Shown here in pieces: positions 51,164-59,468 of a stretch of 64,000 nt of DNA. The notes beneath the pieces were generated by a model. That model ran no database searches and was not told where the DNA came from. It saw nothing but the letters and a program-made list of their open reading frames with translations. Every line of letters starts with the position of its first letter. The first letter of the stretch is position 1. The position numbers and the translations under genes are program-made. Origin of the DNA: Kutzneria sp. CA-103260 (GTDB lineage Bacteria > Actinomycetota > Actinomycetes > Mycobacteriales > Pseudonocardiaceae); the NCBI RefSeq assembly GCF_018263855.1, contig NZ_CP073318.1, forward strand, positions 10,106,001 to 10,170,000, read 5' to 3'.

Positions 51164-52447
51164 CTAGTGCAGGTGGACCAGGTCGGCGACGAACTTCGCG
51201 GCGTCCACGGTGCCGACGCCGGTGGCCTGGTCATAGCCGGGCACGGCGTCGAAACCGGTGGACTCGGGCGTGGCGGCGGTGTCGGCGGTGTTGCCGACGG
51301 TGATGTCGACCAGGCCGCGGGCGTGTTCGGCGTAGAGGCGGTAGATGTCGTTGTCGATCACGCCGAACCGGTGCCCCGCGGCCTGGGCGGCCAGGGTGAC
51401 CAGGCCGGCGAACATCGGAGCCGACTGGCTGGTGCCGCCGCCGGGCCACCAGCCGGTCTGGGCCGGCGCGAAGCTGGTGTAGATCCACAGGCCGCCGTCG
51501 GGATCGGCGTCGAGGCTGATGTCCGGCGTGCCACGGGTCGCGCCGACCACCGACTTCACCCCGTTCTGGTACGCGGGGCGCTGGAACACCTTCGACCGGT
51601 AGCCGCCGCTGCCGATCCAGGCGCTGTCCACGGTCAGCCGCTTGCCGGCGTCGTCCAGGTTGAGGTGGGTGCCGCCGACGGCCGTGACGAGCGGGTCGGA
51701 GGCCGGCCAGAAGCCGCCGACGTTCGGGATGCCGCCGCCGTCGCCGGAGCTGGCGGCGAGGGTGGCGCCGTGGTTGACGGCGTTCTGGAAGGCGTAGCGC
51801 AGGCTGGTCAGCGCGGTGTAGTCGCCGAGGTCGTAGCCGGGGAAGTGCGCCTCCCGGGCGCCCCAGCTCATCGACACGGCGTCGACGCCGCCCTGGTTCA
51901 CCAGATGGTTCAGCGCGCTCATCATCTCCGGCACGCCGACGCCGTCATTGGTCTGGTCCACGGCGGTCTCGGCGACCACGATCTTCGCGCCGGGGGCGAC
52001 CGTGTGCGCGGCCTCGACGTCGAGCGCGGTCTCCTGAGCCCAGCCGACCTGGTCGTCATTGGTCGGGTCGAACGGCGGGACGTTGCCCCACTTGAACACG
52101 TCGACCTGCGTGTCGGGCAGCCCGAACTGCTTGTCGAACACGTCCAGGTCGTGCTGCACGGTCGGCGAGCCGAACGCCTCCAGCAGCACGATGGTCCGAC
52201 CCTTGCCGGTGATTCCCTTGCTGTGCAAGGGATCGAGGTCATATGCCGACCGCAGCTGGGCCGGCGAGTAGCAGTGCGTCTGGAACTTGGCCACGCATTC
52301 GCTGGTGGGCAGCGGCGCCGGCTGGAAACCGACGTCGGCCAACGGCTTCAGCGGGGCGACGGTGATCGCGGCGGCGACCGGGCCGCTGACCGGCAGCACG
52401 GCGACGGCCAGCGCGGCCACCAGTGCGACACGCGAGACTCTGGACAT
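51164..52447 (-). CDS. secreted S53 (sedolisin/kumamolisin-type) serine-carboxyl peptidase, copy B
   Basis: 427 residues with a signal peptide (VALVAALAVAVLPVSGPVAA). The catalytic Glu and Asp are E139 and D143 in QETALDVEAAH, and the Ser is S340 in GGGTSQSAPMFAG. The C-terminal GYDQATGVGTVDAAKF forms the S53 calcium site. The family normally has a 150-200-residue propeptide; here the catalytic domain follows the signal peptide after only about 40 residues, so activation must differ. It is a paralogue (about 60-70% similar) of the gene 12 nt upstream, in the same operon. Confidence 0.92.
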   Translation of the reverse strand: MSRVSRVALVAALAVAVLPVSGPVAAAITVAPLKPLADVGFQPAPLPTSECVAKFQTHCYSPAQLRSAYDLDPLHSKGITGKGRTIVLLEAFGSPTVQHDLDVFDKQFGLPDTQVDVFKWGNVPPFDPTNDDQVGWAQETALDVEAAHTVAPGAKIVVAETAVDQTNDGVGVPEMMSALNHLVNQGGVDAVSMSWGAREAHFPGYDLGDYTALTSLRYAFQNAVNHGATLAASSGDGGGIPNVGGFWPASDPLVTAVGGTHLNLDDAGKRLTVDSAWIGSGGYRSKVFQRPAYQNGVKSVVGATRGTPDISLDADPDGGLWIYTSFAPAQTGWWPGGGTSQSAPMFAGLVTLAAQAAGHRFGVIDNDIYRLYAEHARGLVDITVGNTADTAATPESTGFDAVPGYDQATGVGTVDAAKFVADLVHLH

Positions 52448-52459
52448 GGGTGGGCCTCC

Positions 52460-53710
52460 TCAGCGCAACTCGGCGATGAACTTGGCCGCGTCGAGGGTGC
52501 CGACGCCAGTGGCCTGGTCGTAGCCCGGACCGGCCGGGTATCCGGTGCTGCCCGTGTTGCCGGCGGTGACGTCCACGATGCCCTTGGCGTGCTGCGCGTT
52601 CAGCCGGTAGAGGTCGTTGTCGATCTGGCCGAGCCGGTGTCCGATGGCCTGGTCGGCCAGTGCCACCACACCGGCGAACAGCGGCGAGGCCTGACTGGTG
52701 CCGCCGCCGAGCCACCAGCCGGGGGCCTTCGGGTCGTAGCTGGAGTAGATCCACAGGCCGCCGTCGGGGTCGGCGTCCATGCTGACGTCGGGGGTGCCGC
52801 GCTTGGCGCCGACCACGGACTTGACGCTGTTCTGGTAGGCGGGCCGGTCGAAGACCTGCGAGACGTAGCCGCCGCTGCCGGTCCAGGCGCTGTCGGGGGA
52901 CAGCCGCTTGCCCGAGTTGTCCAGGTCGAGGTGGGTGCCGCCGATGGCCGTGACGAGCGGGTCGGACGAGGGCCAGAACCCGCCGGTGCCGGCCTTCGCG
53001 CCGCCGCCGTCGCCGGAGCTGGCGGCCAACGTCACGCCGTGCCTGGCGGCGTTCTGGAAGGCGTAGCGCAGCGTGGTCAGCGAGGTGTAGTCGCCGACGT
53101 CGTAGCCGGGGAAGTGCCGCTCGCCGGTGCCCCAGCTCATCGACACGACATCGCCCTCGCCGGCGTTGACCAGGTGGTTGACCGCGCTCATCATCTCCGG
53201 CACGCCGACCGGGCCGTCGGTCTCGGCGATCCCGGTCTCGACCAGCACGATCTTCGCGCCGGGGGCGACGGCGTGCGCGGCCTCGACGTCCAGCGTGCTC
53301 TCGCCGGCCCAGCCGTTCTGGTCGGCGTTCGTCGGGTCGAACGGCGGCACCTCGCCCCACTCGAGCACCTCGACCGGGGTGTCGGGCAGCCCGAACTGCT
53401 TGTCGAACACCTCCAGGTCGTGCTGGACGGTCGGCGAGCCGAACGAGTCGACGATCACGATCGTCCGGCCCTTGCCGGTGATTCCCTTGGCATACAAGGG
53501 GTTCACGTCGTAGGCGGCCTGTAGCTGCTGCGGCGAGTAGCAGTGCGTCTTGAGCTGGGCCAGGCACTGGTCGGTGGGCAGCGGCGCGGGCTGGACCGCG
53601 GTGTGCTGCAACGGGGTCATGGGCGTCACGGCGACCGCGGCCGCTCCGGTGGCGGGCAGCGTCGCCGCGACGAGGGCGGCGATCAGAACCGTACGTGCGG
53701 GATTCGACAC
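52460..53710 (-). CDS. secreted S53 serine-carboxyl peptidase, copy A
   Basis: 416 residues: signal peptide, then a catalytic domain with E137 and D141 in GESTLDVEAAH and S339 in GGGTSQASPLFAG; calcium site GYDQATGVGTLDAAKF. Again no propeptide. Cys pairs DQCLAQLKTHCYS are shared with copy B. S53 enzymes work at acidic pH outside the cell. The pair was made by tandem duplication. The GTG start at 53710 is about 8 nt after the -10 element, so this mRNA is near-leaderless. Confidence 0.92.
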   Translation of the reverse strand: MSNPARTVLIAALVAATLPATGAAAVAVTPMTPLQHTAVQPAPLPTDQCLAQLKTHCYSPQQLQAAYDVNPLYAKGITGKGRTIVIVDSFGSPTVQHDLEVFDKQFGLPDTPVEVLEWGEVPPFDPTNADQNGWAGESTLDVEAAHAVAPGAKIVLVETGIAETDGPVGVPEMMSAVNHLVNAGEGDVVSMSWGTGERHFPGYDVGDYTSLTTLRYAFQNAARHGVTLAASSGDGGGAKAGTGGFWPSSDPLVTAIGGTHLDLDNSGKRLSPDSAWTGSGGYVSQVFDRPAYQNSVKSVVGAKRGTPDVSMDADPDGGLWIYSSYDPKAPGWWLGGGTSQASPLFAGVVALADQAIGHRLGQIDNDLYRLNAQHAKGIVDVTAGNTGSTGYPAGPGYDQATGVGTLDAAKFIAELR

Positions 53711-53718
53711 GAACGGTG

Positions 53719-53745
53719 AACCTAGCGGCGACGTCGGGTTGTCAA
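53719..53745 (-). promoter_or_regulatory. promoter of the sedolisin pair
   Basis: On the minus strand TTGACA (53745-53740) and TAGGTT (53724-53719), with 15 nt between, are followed by about 8 nt and the GTG start. The -35 overlaps the stop of the GH57 gene. The spacing is short by two bases, so this is a moderate candidate. Confidence 0.45.
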
Positions 53746-55220
53746 CACCCTCTTGCGTCTAGAGTCCCGAACAAGCCGTCCCGAACGCGCAGCTCGGCGG
53801 CGACATCGACCGCTTTGTCCCGTGCGCCAAGGCGAATCAGGTCCGCCAGGTGGGAAAACCCGTCGGCATGGCTTGACGCGCGGTGCCGGGCGTAGTCGGC
53901 CGCCGAGTCCTTGGTGACCATGAACGCCCAGTCGCTGGACAGCGCCAGCAGCGCCTCTCGCAGCAGCTGGTCGGCCACCGGGTCGCGGACATCGCTGGGG
54001 CGTAACGTGTCCAGCAGGGTCCGCTGCAACCGGGCGTTGGCGTCGACCATGTCCTGCACCTGCTCGCCGTCCCAGACCCGCCAGTCCTTGCCCGACCCCC
54101 AGGACGACGCCGGCAGCTCCACCGGTGCGCCCAGGTGCCCGGCCTCCAGAGCGCCCCGCAGCGTGGTCACCCGGACGCCGGCTTCCGGCAACGCCGTCAG
54201 CACCGCGTCCAGCCACGCCGGCCCTTCGTGCCACCAGTGCCCGAACAGCTCGGTGTCGTAGGCGGCGACCACCAGGCCCGGCTTCGGCAGCGAACGCAGC
54301 CTGCGCACCACCGTGTCCACGAAGTCGGCGGCGTGCTTCTGCACGGCGACGGCCGCCAATTCGGGCTCGTACGGCCGTTTCTGCTCCGGCGGCACGTTCT
54401 TTCCGGTGACCCGCGACGGCTTCAGGCCGGACGGGTGGTCGTAGGTGTGGAAGTCACGGTAGACGGCGTCGCCCGGGTAGCCGGCCTTCGGTGACCAGAC
54501 CCGGTACGTCACCTCAAGGTCCCGGCCGAAGCAGACCACGTCGCTGTCGCCGACCGGGTGCGCGGCCGAGGTGTCGCCGTGCAGGGCCGGACCGTCCACA
54601 AGGAACCGTTGCACGCCGGCCTCGGCGTAACCCTGTTCCATGCCAGGGGAATAGCCGCACTCCGGGGCCCAGATGCCCGCTGGGCGCGTGCCGATGCGGT
54701 GCTCGGTGTCGGCCAGCCCGGTGTTCAGCGCGAACCGGCGGATCCGCTCGTCCAGCAGCGGCTGGAAGGGATGTGTCGCCGGGCCGCCGAGCAGTTCGAT
54801 CACACCGGAGTCGACCAGCCGGCGCAGCACCGGCGAGAACCCGTGCCGCCACTTGGTTTCGAAGTCGTTCAGTGCCTTGGCCGACGCCCGGTGCTCCGCC
54901 GCCGCGAGGTCCTTCAGCAGCGGATCTGTCCACCGGGTCGCCGCGAAGTCCGCCCGCAGCTGCCAGTTGCCCAGCCAGTCGTGGAAGGCTCGCAGGCAGT
55001 AGGGATCGTCCAGCTGCGCCGCCAGCACCGGCGTGACGCCCAGCGTCAGCACGTCGTGCTTTCCTTGCGCCGCATAGCGTTCCAGCAGGTCCACCACCGG
55101 CAGGTAGGAGTGCGCCCAGGCCTGGTAGAGCCATTCCTCGCCGACCGGCCAGGAGCCGTGGTGGGCCAGCCAGGGCAGGTGGCTGTGCACCACCAGGCAG
55201 AAGGTCCCCTCCTCGGTCAC
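53742..55220 (-). CDS. GH57 1,4-alpha-glucan branching enzyme, Rv3031-like
   Basis: 492 residues, GH57 family. The catalytic residues are E187 in GIWAPECGYSPG and D322 in AAYDTELFGHWWHEGP; the start has VVHSHLPWLAHHG, the first GH57 motif. The C-terminal domain holds SSDWAFMVTKD and helices of the DUF1957 type found in GH57 branching enzymes. Its mycobacterial counterpart, Rv3031, acts on the MGLP glucan. It overlaps the methyltransferase gene by 4 nt (GTGA). The other branching enzyme, GlgB, serves the GlgE pathway and is unrelated in fold. Confidence 0.92.
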   Translation of the reverse strand: MTEEGTFCLVVHSHLPWLAHHGSWPVGEEWLYQAWAHSYLPVVDLLERYAAQGKHDVLTLGVTPVLAAQLDDPYCLRAFHDWLGNWQLRADFAATRWTDPLLKDLAAAEHRASAKALNDFETKWRHGFSPVLRRLVDSGVIELLGGPATHPFQPLLDERIRRFALNTGLADTEHRIGTRPAGIWAPECGYSPGMEQGYAEAGVQRFLVDGPALHGDTSAAHPVGDSDVVCFGRDLEVTYRVWSPKAGYPGDAVYRDFHTYDHPSGLKPSRVTGKNVPPEQKRPYEPELAAVAVQKHAADFVDTVVRRLRSLPKPGLVVAAYDTELFGHWWHEGPAWLDAVLTALPEAGVRVTTLRGALEAGHLGAPVELPASSWGSGKDWRVWDGEQVQDMVDANARLQRTLLDTLRPSDVRDPVADQLLREALLALSSDWAFMVTKDSAADYARHRASSHADGFSHLADLIRLGARDKAVDVAAELRVRDGLFGTLDARGC

Positions 55221-55942
55221 CGCTTCACCGCCACCGCGACCAGGTCCAGGCTGCCGTCCACGTCGTCCCCGGTGATCACGAAGTCGTCCGCCGTCACCGC
55301 TGTCACCTCGGTCAGCAGGTCATCCGGCCAGCCGCCGTCGCCCAGCACCACCTCGACCTGCCGCTCGATGATCGTCTCGTCGATGCCCGGCCCGTGTCGC
55401 AGCCCTGCCAGGCTCGCCACCTCGAACCCGGCCTCCCGCAGCAGTTCGTCCAATTCGGACGGTGCGAGTTCCCTGGTGTGGAACGGATTCAGCGGCGTGT
55501 CCCGCCCCGGTGAGAACGTGATCCGGTTCGGTGTCGTCACCAACAGCCGCCCGCCCGGCCGCAGCACCCGCCGGCACTCGACCAGGAAGCCGTGCTGGTC
55601 CCACAGGTGCTCGATCACCTGGAGATTCGCCACCACGTCCACCGTCGCGTCGGCCAGCGGCAGCGTCGCCAGGTTGCCCCGGACCGTGTGCACCCTGGGG
55701 TAGGTCCGGCGCACGTGCTCCGCCGTCAACCGGTCGTAGTCCAGCGCCAGCACTCGGCGAGCCACCCCCGCCAGCAGGTCCGCGCCGTAGCCTTCGCCGC
55801 ACCCCGCCTCCAGCACCGTCGCCCCCGCGCAGTGCGGGGCCAGGGCCAGGTAGGCCGCCTCGTGCCGGCGGAACCAGTAGTTCTCCTCCGGGATGCCCGG
55901 GACTGTTCGTTCCCCGGTCAGGGGCAGCGGCTCGGCTGTCAC
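55217..55942 (-). CDS. SAM-dependent methyltransferase, Rv3030-like (MGLP-type)
   Basis: 241 residues: VLEAGCGEGYGADLLA as SAM loop, LALDYDRLTAEHVR, NLATLPLADATVDVVANLQ and RVLRPGGRLLVTTPN as motifs II to IV, typical of class I methyltransferases. Position before GH57 and GT4 genes, in overlap with the first, equals the mycobacterial Rv3030-3031-3032 order, in which Rv3030 is a glucan methyltransferase. It is divergent from etfB, as in mycobacteria, but with about 3.5 kb of other genes between. Confidence 0.85.
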   Translation of the reverse strand: MTAEPLPLTGERTVPGIPEENYWFRRHEAAYLALAPHCAGATVLEAGCGEGYGADLLAGVARRVLALDYDRLTAEHVRRTYPRVHTVRGNLATLPLADATVDVVANLQVIEHLWDQHGFLVECRRVLRPGGRLLVTTPNRITFSPGRDTPLNPFHTRELAPSELDELLREAGFEVASLAGLRHGPGIDETIIERQVEVVLGDGGWPDDLLTEVTAVTADDFVITGDDVDGSLDLVAVAVKR

Positions 55943-55952
55943 CCCGCGAACC

Positions 55953-56378
55953 CTACCTGCCGGTAGCCGGCGCGCTGACCCGGAGCACGTTGCCGTCGGG
56001 ATCGTGCAGGCGCATCTCGTAGTTGCCCCACGGCCGCACCACCGGCGGCTCCGCCACCCGCGCGCCGCGGTCGGTCCACTCCTGGAACAGGGCGTCGACC
56101 TGGTCGGCGGTGTGCACGTCGAGGTGCAGCCAGGTGGTGTGCTCCCCGGGCTTCTGGGTCAGGATGATCTGCACCGCGTCCCGGCCCACGATCGCCGTCC
56201 CGGGCTGGTCGGGCTCGTCGTCGATCAGGAACCGGCCCTCGGCGTCCGACCACCGCCACCCCGCCCGGAAGCCCAGCACCTGGACGTAGAACCGCAGGCT
56301 GGCGGCGACGCTGTCGACCAGCAGGTTCGGCCGGCAGTCGAAGATGGCCTCGCTGTTATTCGGATGCATGGCCGCCAT
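55953..56378 (-). CDS. VOC family protein
   Basis: 141 residues: RPNLLVDSVAASLRFYVQVLGFRAGWRW, here as CRPNLLVDSVAASLRFYV and LGFRAGWRW, and the tail LHDPDGNVLRVS fit a single VOC domain, with His-containing TTWLHLDVHTADQV as the second half. Metal ligands are partly replaced. The start is ATG 56378 (or 56369). It is divergent from a GNAT gene with 21 nt between them, and 10 nt separates its stop from the start of the methyltransferase that follows. Confidence 0.8.
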   Translation of the reverse strand: MAAMHPNNSEAIFDCRPNLLVDSVAASLRFYVQVLGFRAGWRWSDAEGRFLIDDEPDQPGTAIVGRDAVQIILTQKPGEHTTWLHLDVHTADQVDALFQEWTDRGARVAEPPVVRPWGNYEMRLHDPDGNVLRVSAPATGR

Positions 56379-56399
56379 CGTCCTGCTGCACTGGTGCGC

Positions 56400-56924
56400 A
56401 TGCCACGTCTGGTGCTGCCGGGAGTCGAGCTGCGGGCCTCGTTCGTCGAGGCGATGCGGGAGTTCCAGGCCGAGGGGCGCGGGCAGGAGCATGACCAGTC
56501 GATGGTGGGCGACGAGATCCGGGACGGCCGCTGGGAGACGGCGGAGGGGTTCGAGGCCTACGCGGCGGACCTGAACGCGAAGGCGGTCCGGACGCCACCG
56601 CCGGGAAAGGTTCGGGGCACGACCTGGTGGTGGTGCGAGGGCACGACCTACCTGGGCCGGATCGCGCTGCGGCACGAGCTGACGGAGAGCCTGCGCAAGA
56701 AAGGCGGCCACGTGGGCTACGACGTGCGGCCGACGGCCCGGCGGCAGGGGCACGCCACGGCGATGCTGGCGGCGGTGCTGCCGAAGGCCAGAGAGCGGAG
56801 GCTGGCCCAGGTGTTGATCACGTGCGACGAGGACAACGTGGCCTCGCGGAAGGTGATCGAGGCCAACGGGGGCGAGCTGGAGTTCCGGGGCGACGGCATT
56901 CGGCGGTACTGGGTCGCCACCTGA
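56400..56924 (+). CDS. GNAT family acetyltransferase
   Basis: 174 residues. The N-terminal half is acidic and helical (ELRASFVEAMREFQAEGRG). The GNAT acetyl-CoA loop is VGYDVRPTARRQGHATAML, followed by VLITCDEDNVASRKVIEANGG, the usual beta5-alpha4 region. It resembles RimJ/RimL-type N-acetyltransferases. The substrate is not known. The start ATG at 56400 is 21 nt from the divergent VOC start. Confidence 0.88.
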   Translation: MPRLVLPGVELRASFVEAMREFQAEGRGQEHDQSMVGDEIRDGRWETAEGFEAYAADLNAKAVRTPPPGKVRGTTWWWCEGTTYLGRIALRHELTESLRKKGGHVGYDVRPTARRQGHATAMLAAVLPKARERRLAQVLITCDEDNVASRKVIEANGGELEFRGDGIRRYWVAT

Positions 56925-56973
56925 GTAACGGCCCGGACCACCGCGGCGAAACGCCTCACAAGGGGGATTCGCC

Positions 56974-57693
56974 ATGCGTGTCCGACTGTTGTTGATCATT
57001 GCCGCGATGGTTGTCGTCGCGGGCTGCCAGGGCGGCCCGAGCCCGAGCGCCGAGTCCACGACGACAGCCACGACCACGTCCCGAAAACCGGTGCGGACGA
57101 CCACGCCGCCGCCGCGGACCACGCCGAAGCCGGACGCCAGCACCCCGCATCACACGGTGCGGTTCCGGATGCAGATCCACGACGCCAACCACGACGCCGT
57201 GAACATCCCGGCCACGTCCAACCCGAACCCGGCCCGCGACCCGAAGTCGGCCGCGCAGATCCGCCAGGACCCGGCGCTGGTCTCGGACCGGGCGGCCCAG
57301 GAACGGGCGGCGGCCAGCCTGGACTGCGACCACGCCGACCCGTTGCAGGGCAAGGACGATCCGAACCTGCCGCTGGCCACCTGCGGCGGCACGGAGTTCA
57401 TGGAGCTGCTCGACCGGGTCCTGCTCGACGGCAGCATGATCGCCAACGCCACCTACGGCCCGGGCGGCCCGTTGCCGGACCGCTGGGACGTGACGGTCAC
57501 CCTCACCCCGGCCGGCGGGAAGATCATGGTCGACACCGCGCCGAAGAACGCGAACGTGCTGCTGATGATGCTGTTCGACGGCGAGACGGTGGCCGCGACG
57601 GGGTTGGACGCGAATACCGCCGGCACGCTCGAGTTCACCTTCGGCAAGGAGGACGACGCCCGGCAGGTGGCGGCGGTCATCGACAACCGCTGA
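56974..57693 (+). CDS. lipoprotein with SecD P1-head-like domain
   Basis: 239 residues; lipobox VVAGC. A Thr/Pro-rich linker (residues 25-60) is followed by a domain like the periplasmic P1 head of SecD: DPLQGKDDPNLPLATC, TYGPGGPLPDRWDVTVTLTP and a late FGKEDDARQVAAVIDNR. In SecD this is the large extracytoplasmic part of the protein-export motor; here it stands alone on a lipoprotein, without SecD membrane helices. Family assignment is by eye. It is tail to tail, 1 nt apart, with a broken paralogue at 57695. Confidence 0.75.
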   Translation: MRVRLLLIIAAMVVVAGCQGGPSPSAESTTTATTTSRKPVRTTTPPPRTTPKPDASTPHHTVRFRMQIHDANHDAVNIPATSNPNPARDPKSAAQIRQDPALVSDRAAQERAAASLDCDHADPLQGKDDPNLPLATCGGTEFMELLDRVLLDGSMIANATYGPGGPLPDRWDVTVTLTPAGGKIMVDTAPKNANVLLMMLFDGETVAATGLDANTAGTLEFTFGKEDDARQVAAVIDNR

Positions 57694-57694
57694 C

Positions 57695-58362
57695 TCAGTG
57701 GTTGTTGATCATGGCGGCCAGGTCGCGGGCCTGTTGCCCGGTGCAGAAGACCTTGATGTCGTGGTCCATCGTGTTGGTGACCGGGATGTTGACCTGGACG
57801 TGGCCGTCCACCACGAGCGCGAGTTCGGAGGGGTGGGACGTGCAGTAGGCGGTCCAGGTCTTCAGGCCCTCGGGTGTGAACGTCAGGATGAGGTTCCACT
57901 CGTCGCCGGAGACGTGCTGGTAGCCGGCGTGGTCGATCGACTTGCCATCCAGGAGCGCCTGCGCGAGCAGGTACACCAGGCCATAGTCGTTGCACGCGGC
58001 AAGCGGCAGGGCCTGGAGATCGTGTCCGTTGAGCGGGTCCGCTTGGTGCAGTCGGTGCCGGCGAGGGCGGCCTGCCGCGCGGCGGGGTCGTAGTTGATGC
58101 CTGGAGCCCGGCGGACATTGAGGGCTCGATCGAAATCCGTGATCGGCGTCCCGGAGCCGCCCGCGGCGGGGGTGGCCACCACCGGGCGGAGGAGAACCGT
58201 CTTGTGCGGCGTGCCGGCGTGGGGCCTCGGTGTGATCACGGGCGAGGGCGTCGGAGTCCACGACGTCGTTGTCGTCGGCGTCGGCTCCGAGGCCGACGGC
58301 GTGGACTGACAGCCCCCCAGAGCTGCCAGTGCCAGAACAAGACCGAGCACACGTGTGCGCAT
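57695..58362 (-). pseudogene. SecD-head-like lipoprotein paralogue with an apparent single-base frameshift
   Basis: ATG 58362 follows GGGGGGAA. The first part (LVLALAALGGCQSTP, lipobox LGGC, Thr/Pro linker, then ALNVRRAPGINYDPAARQAA) reads to TDCTK. There, at about 58042, the frame breaks; the continuation ADPLNGHDLQALPLAAC and LTFTPEGLKTWTAYC lies in the next frame and runs to the stop at 57695. One added G in AAGCGG (AAGGCGG) rejoins the halves, giving DCTKADPLNG, matching DCDHADPLQG of the intact sister at 56974. Real loss or a sequencing error. Confidence 0.75.
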
Positions 58363-58413
58363 TACAGATTCCCCCCGTGGCACCGAATTCCCCGGGAGGG
58401 TAATGCCTGGCGC

Positions 58414-59256
58414 CTAGACCGGCGACACCGTCACGCCGATCGCTCCCGGGCCGAGGTGCGCGAAGACCGCGGAGCTGGCCTGGGTGAGCACGAAGTTGCG
58501 GGCGCGGGGGATCCGCTTCTTGAGGGTGTCCAGCAGGGTGACGGCCCGCTCGTCCGGGCCGTAGTGCTGCACGGCCACGTCGACCTGGTCGTTGCCAGCC
58601 CGCTTCACGGCGGCGTCGACCAGCTTCTTGATGGCACGGTCGGTGCCCATCGCGCGGCCGGACGGCGCCACCTGGCCGTTCTTCACGGTCAGCAGGGGCT
58701 TCATCGACAGGGCGGTGCCCAGCAGCGCCTGCGCGGCCCCGATCCGCCCACCCTTGCGCAGGTACTCCAGGGTGTCCACGTAGATCAGCTCGGTGCCGGT
58801 GGAGTATCGCCGCTGGGCGGCGGCGATCACCTGTCGAACGTCCCAGCCGGCCCCGGCGGCCTGAGCGGCGGCCAGCGCGGCGTAGCCGAGACTCATGCTT
58901 ATCGCCGAGGTGTCCACGACGTGCACCGGCACGCTGGCCTGGGCGGCCGCCTGTCTGGCCACCTCGCAGGTCTGCGACAACTTCTCCGAGATGTGCAGCG
59001 ACACCACTGCGTCCACGCCCTGCGCGGCGGCGTCCTGGTAGGTCCAGAAGAACGCGCCGGGATCCGGGGGCGAGGTGGACACCGAGCTCCCGGCCTGCAT
59101 GGCCTTGATCAAATCCTCTGGCGCGACCCACGCCTCCTCGTCGAACCGATCTCCCACCTGAAGCTGTAACTGAACAACGGCCACTCCCGATGTAGTGGCC
59201 AGTTGCGGCGGCAGACAGGCGCTGGAGTCGGTCACGACGGCTACACGACGCCTCAT
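58414..59256 (-). CDS. DegV family fatty-acid-binding protein
   Basis: 280 residues. DegV proteins bind fatty acids and act as the FakB part of bacterial fatty acid kinases. Signatures: VAVVTDSSACLPPQLA at the N-terminus, SSVSTSPPDPGAFFW (fatty acid carboxylate site), and LGTALSMKPLLTVKNG. The FakA kinase is not in this window. ATG 59256 was chosen over an upstream in-frame start since the family begins with (R)VAVVTDS. It is divergent from etfB, with a 212-nt spacer holding the etfB promoter. Confidence 0.9.
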   Translation of the reverse strand: MRRRVAVVTDSSACLPPQLATTSGVAVVQLQLQVGDRFDEEAWVAPEDLIKAMQAGSSVSTSPPDPGAFFWTYQDAAAQGVDAVVSLHISEKLSQTCEVARQAAAQASVPVHVVDTSAISMSLGYAALAAAQAAGAGWDVRQVIAAAQRRYSTGTELIYVDTLEYLRKGGRIGAAQALLGTALSMKPLLTVKNGQVAPSGRAMGTDRAIKKLVDAAVKRAGNDQVDVAVQHYGPDERAVTLLDTLKKRIPRARNFVLTQASSAVFAHLGPGAIGVTVSPV

Positions 59257-59395
59257 GGGCCAGCAGGCTATCCGGGCTGACGCATGCCTGCATATGGGTG
59301 ACGACCAATCGGCCGCACCGTCGGTGCCCACGCGTGCCCGTGTAGTGCGAGGATGCGCGTGAGAACTCTCACGCCACCGGAGTGCTTGCCCGCGT

Positions 59396-59423
59396 TTGCG
59401 CCTGTGCTACCCGCCGGTAACAT
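59396..59423 (+). promoter_or_regulatory. etfBA promoter
   Basis: TTGCGC (59396-59401), 16 nt, then TAACAT (59418-59423). The predicted transcript starts about 59430 and carries a 39-nt leader with two purine-rich ribosome binding sequences (GGAGG, AGGAGA). Confidence 0.55.
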
Positions 59424-59468
59424 TCTGGTGGTTGAACACCCCAGCGCTCAGGAGGTCGAAGGAGACCG

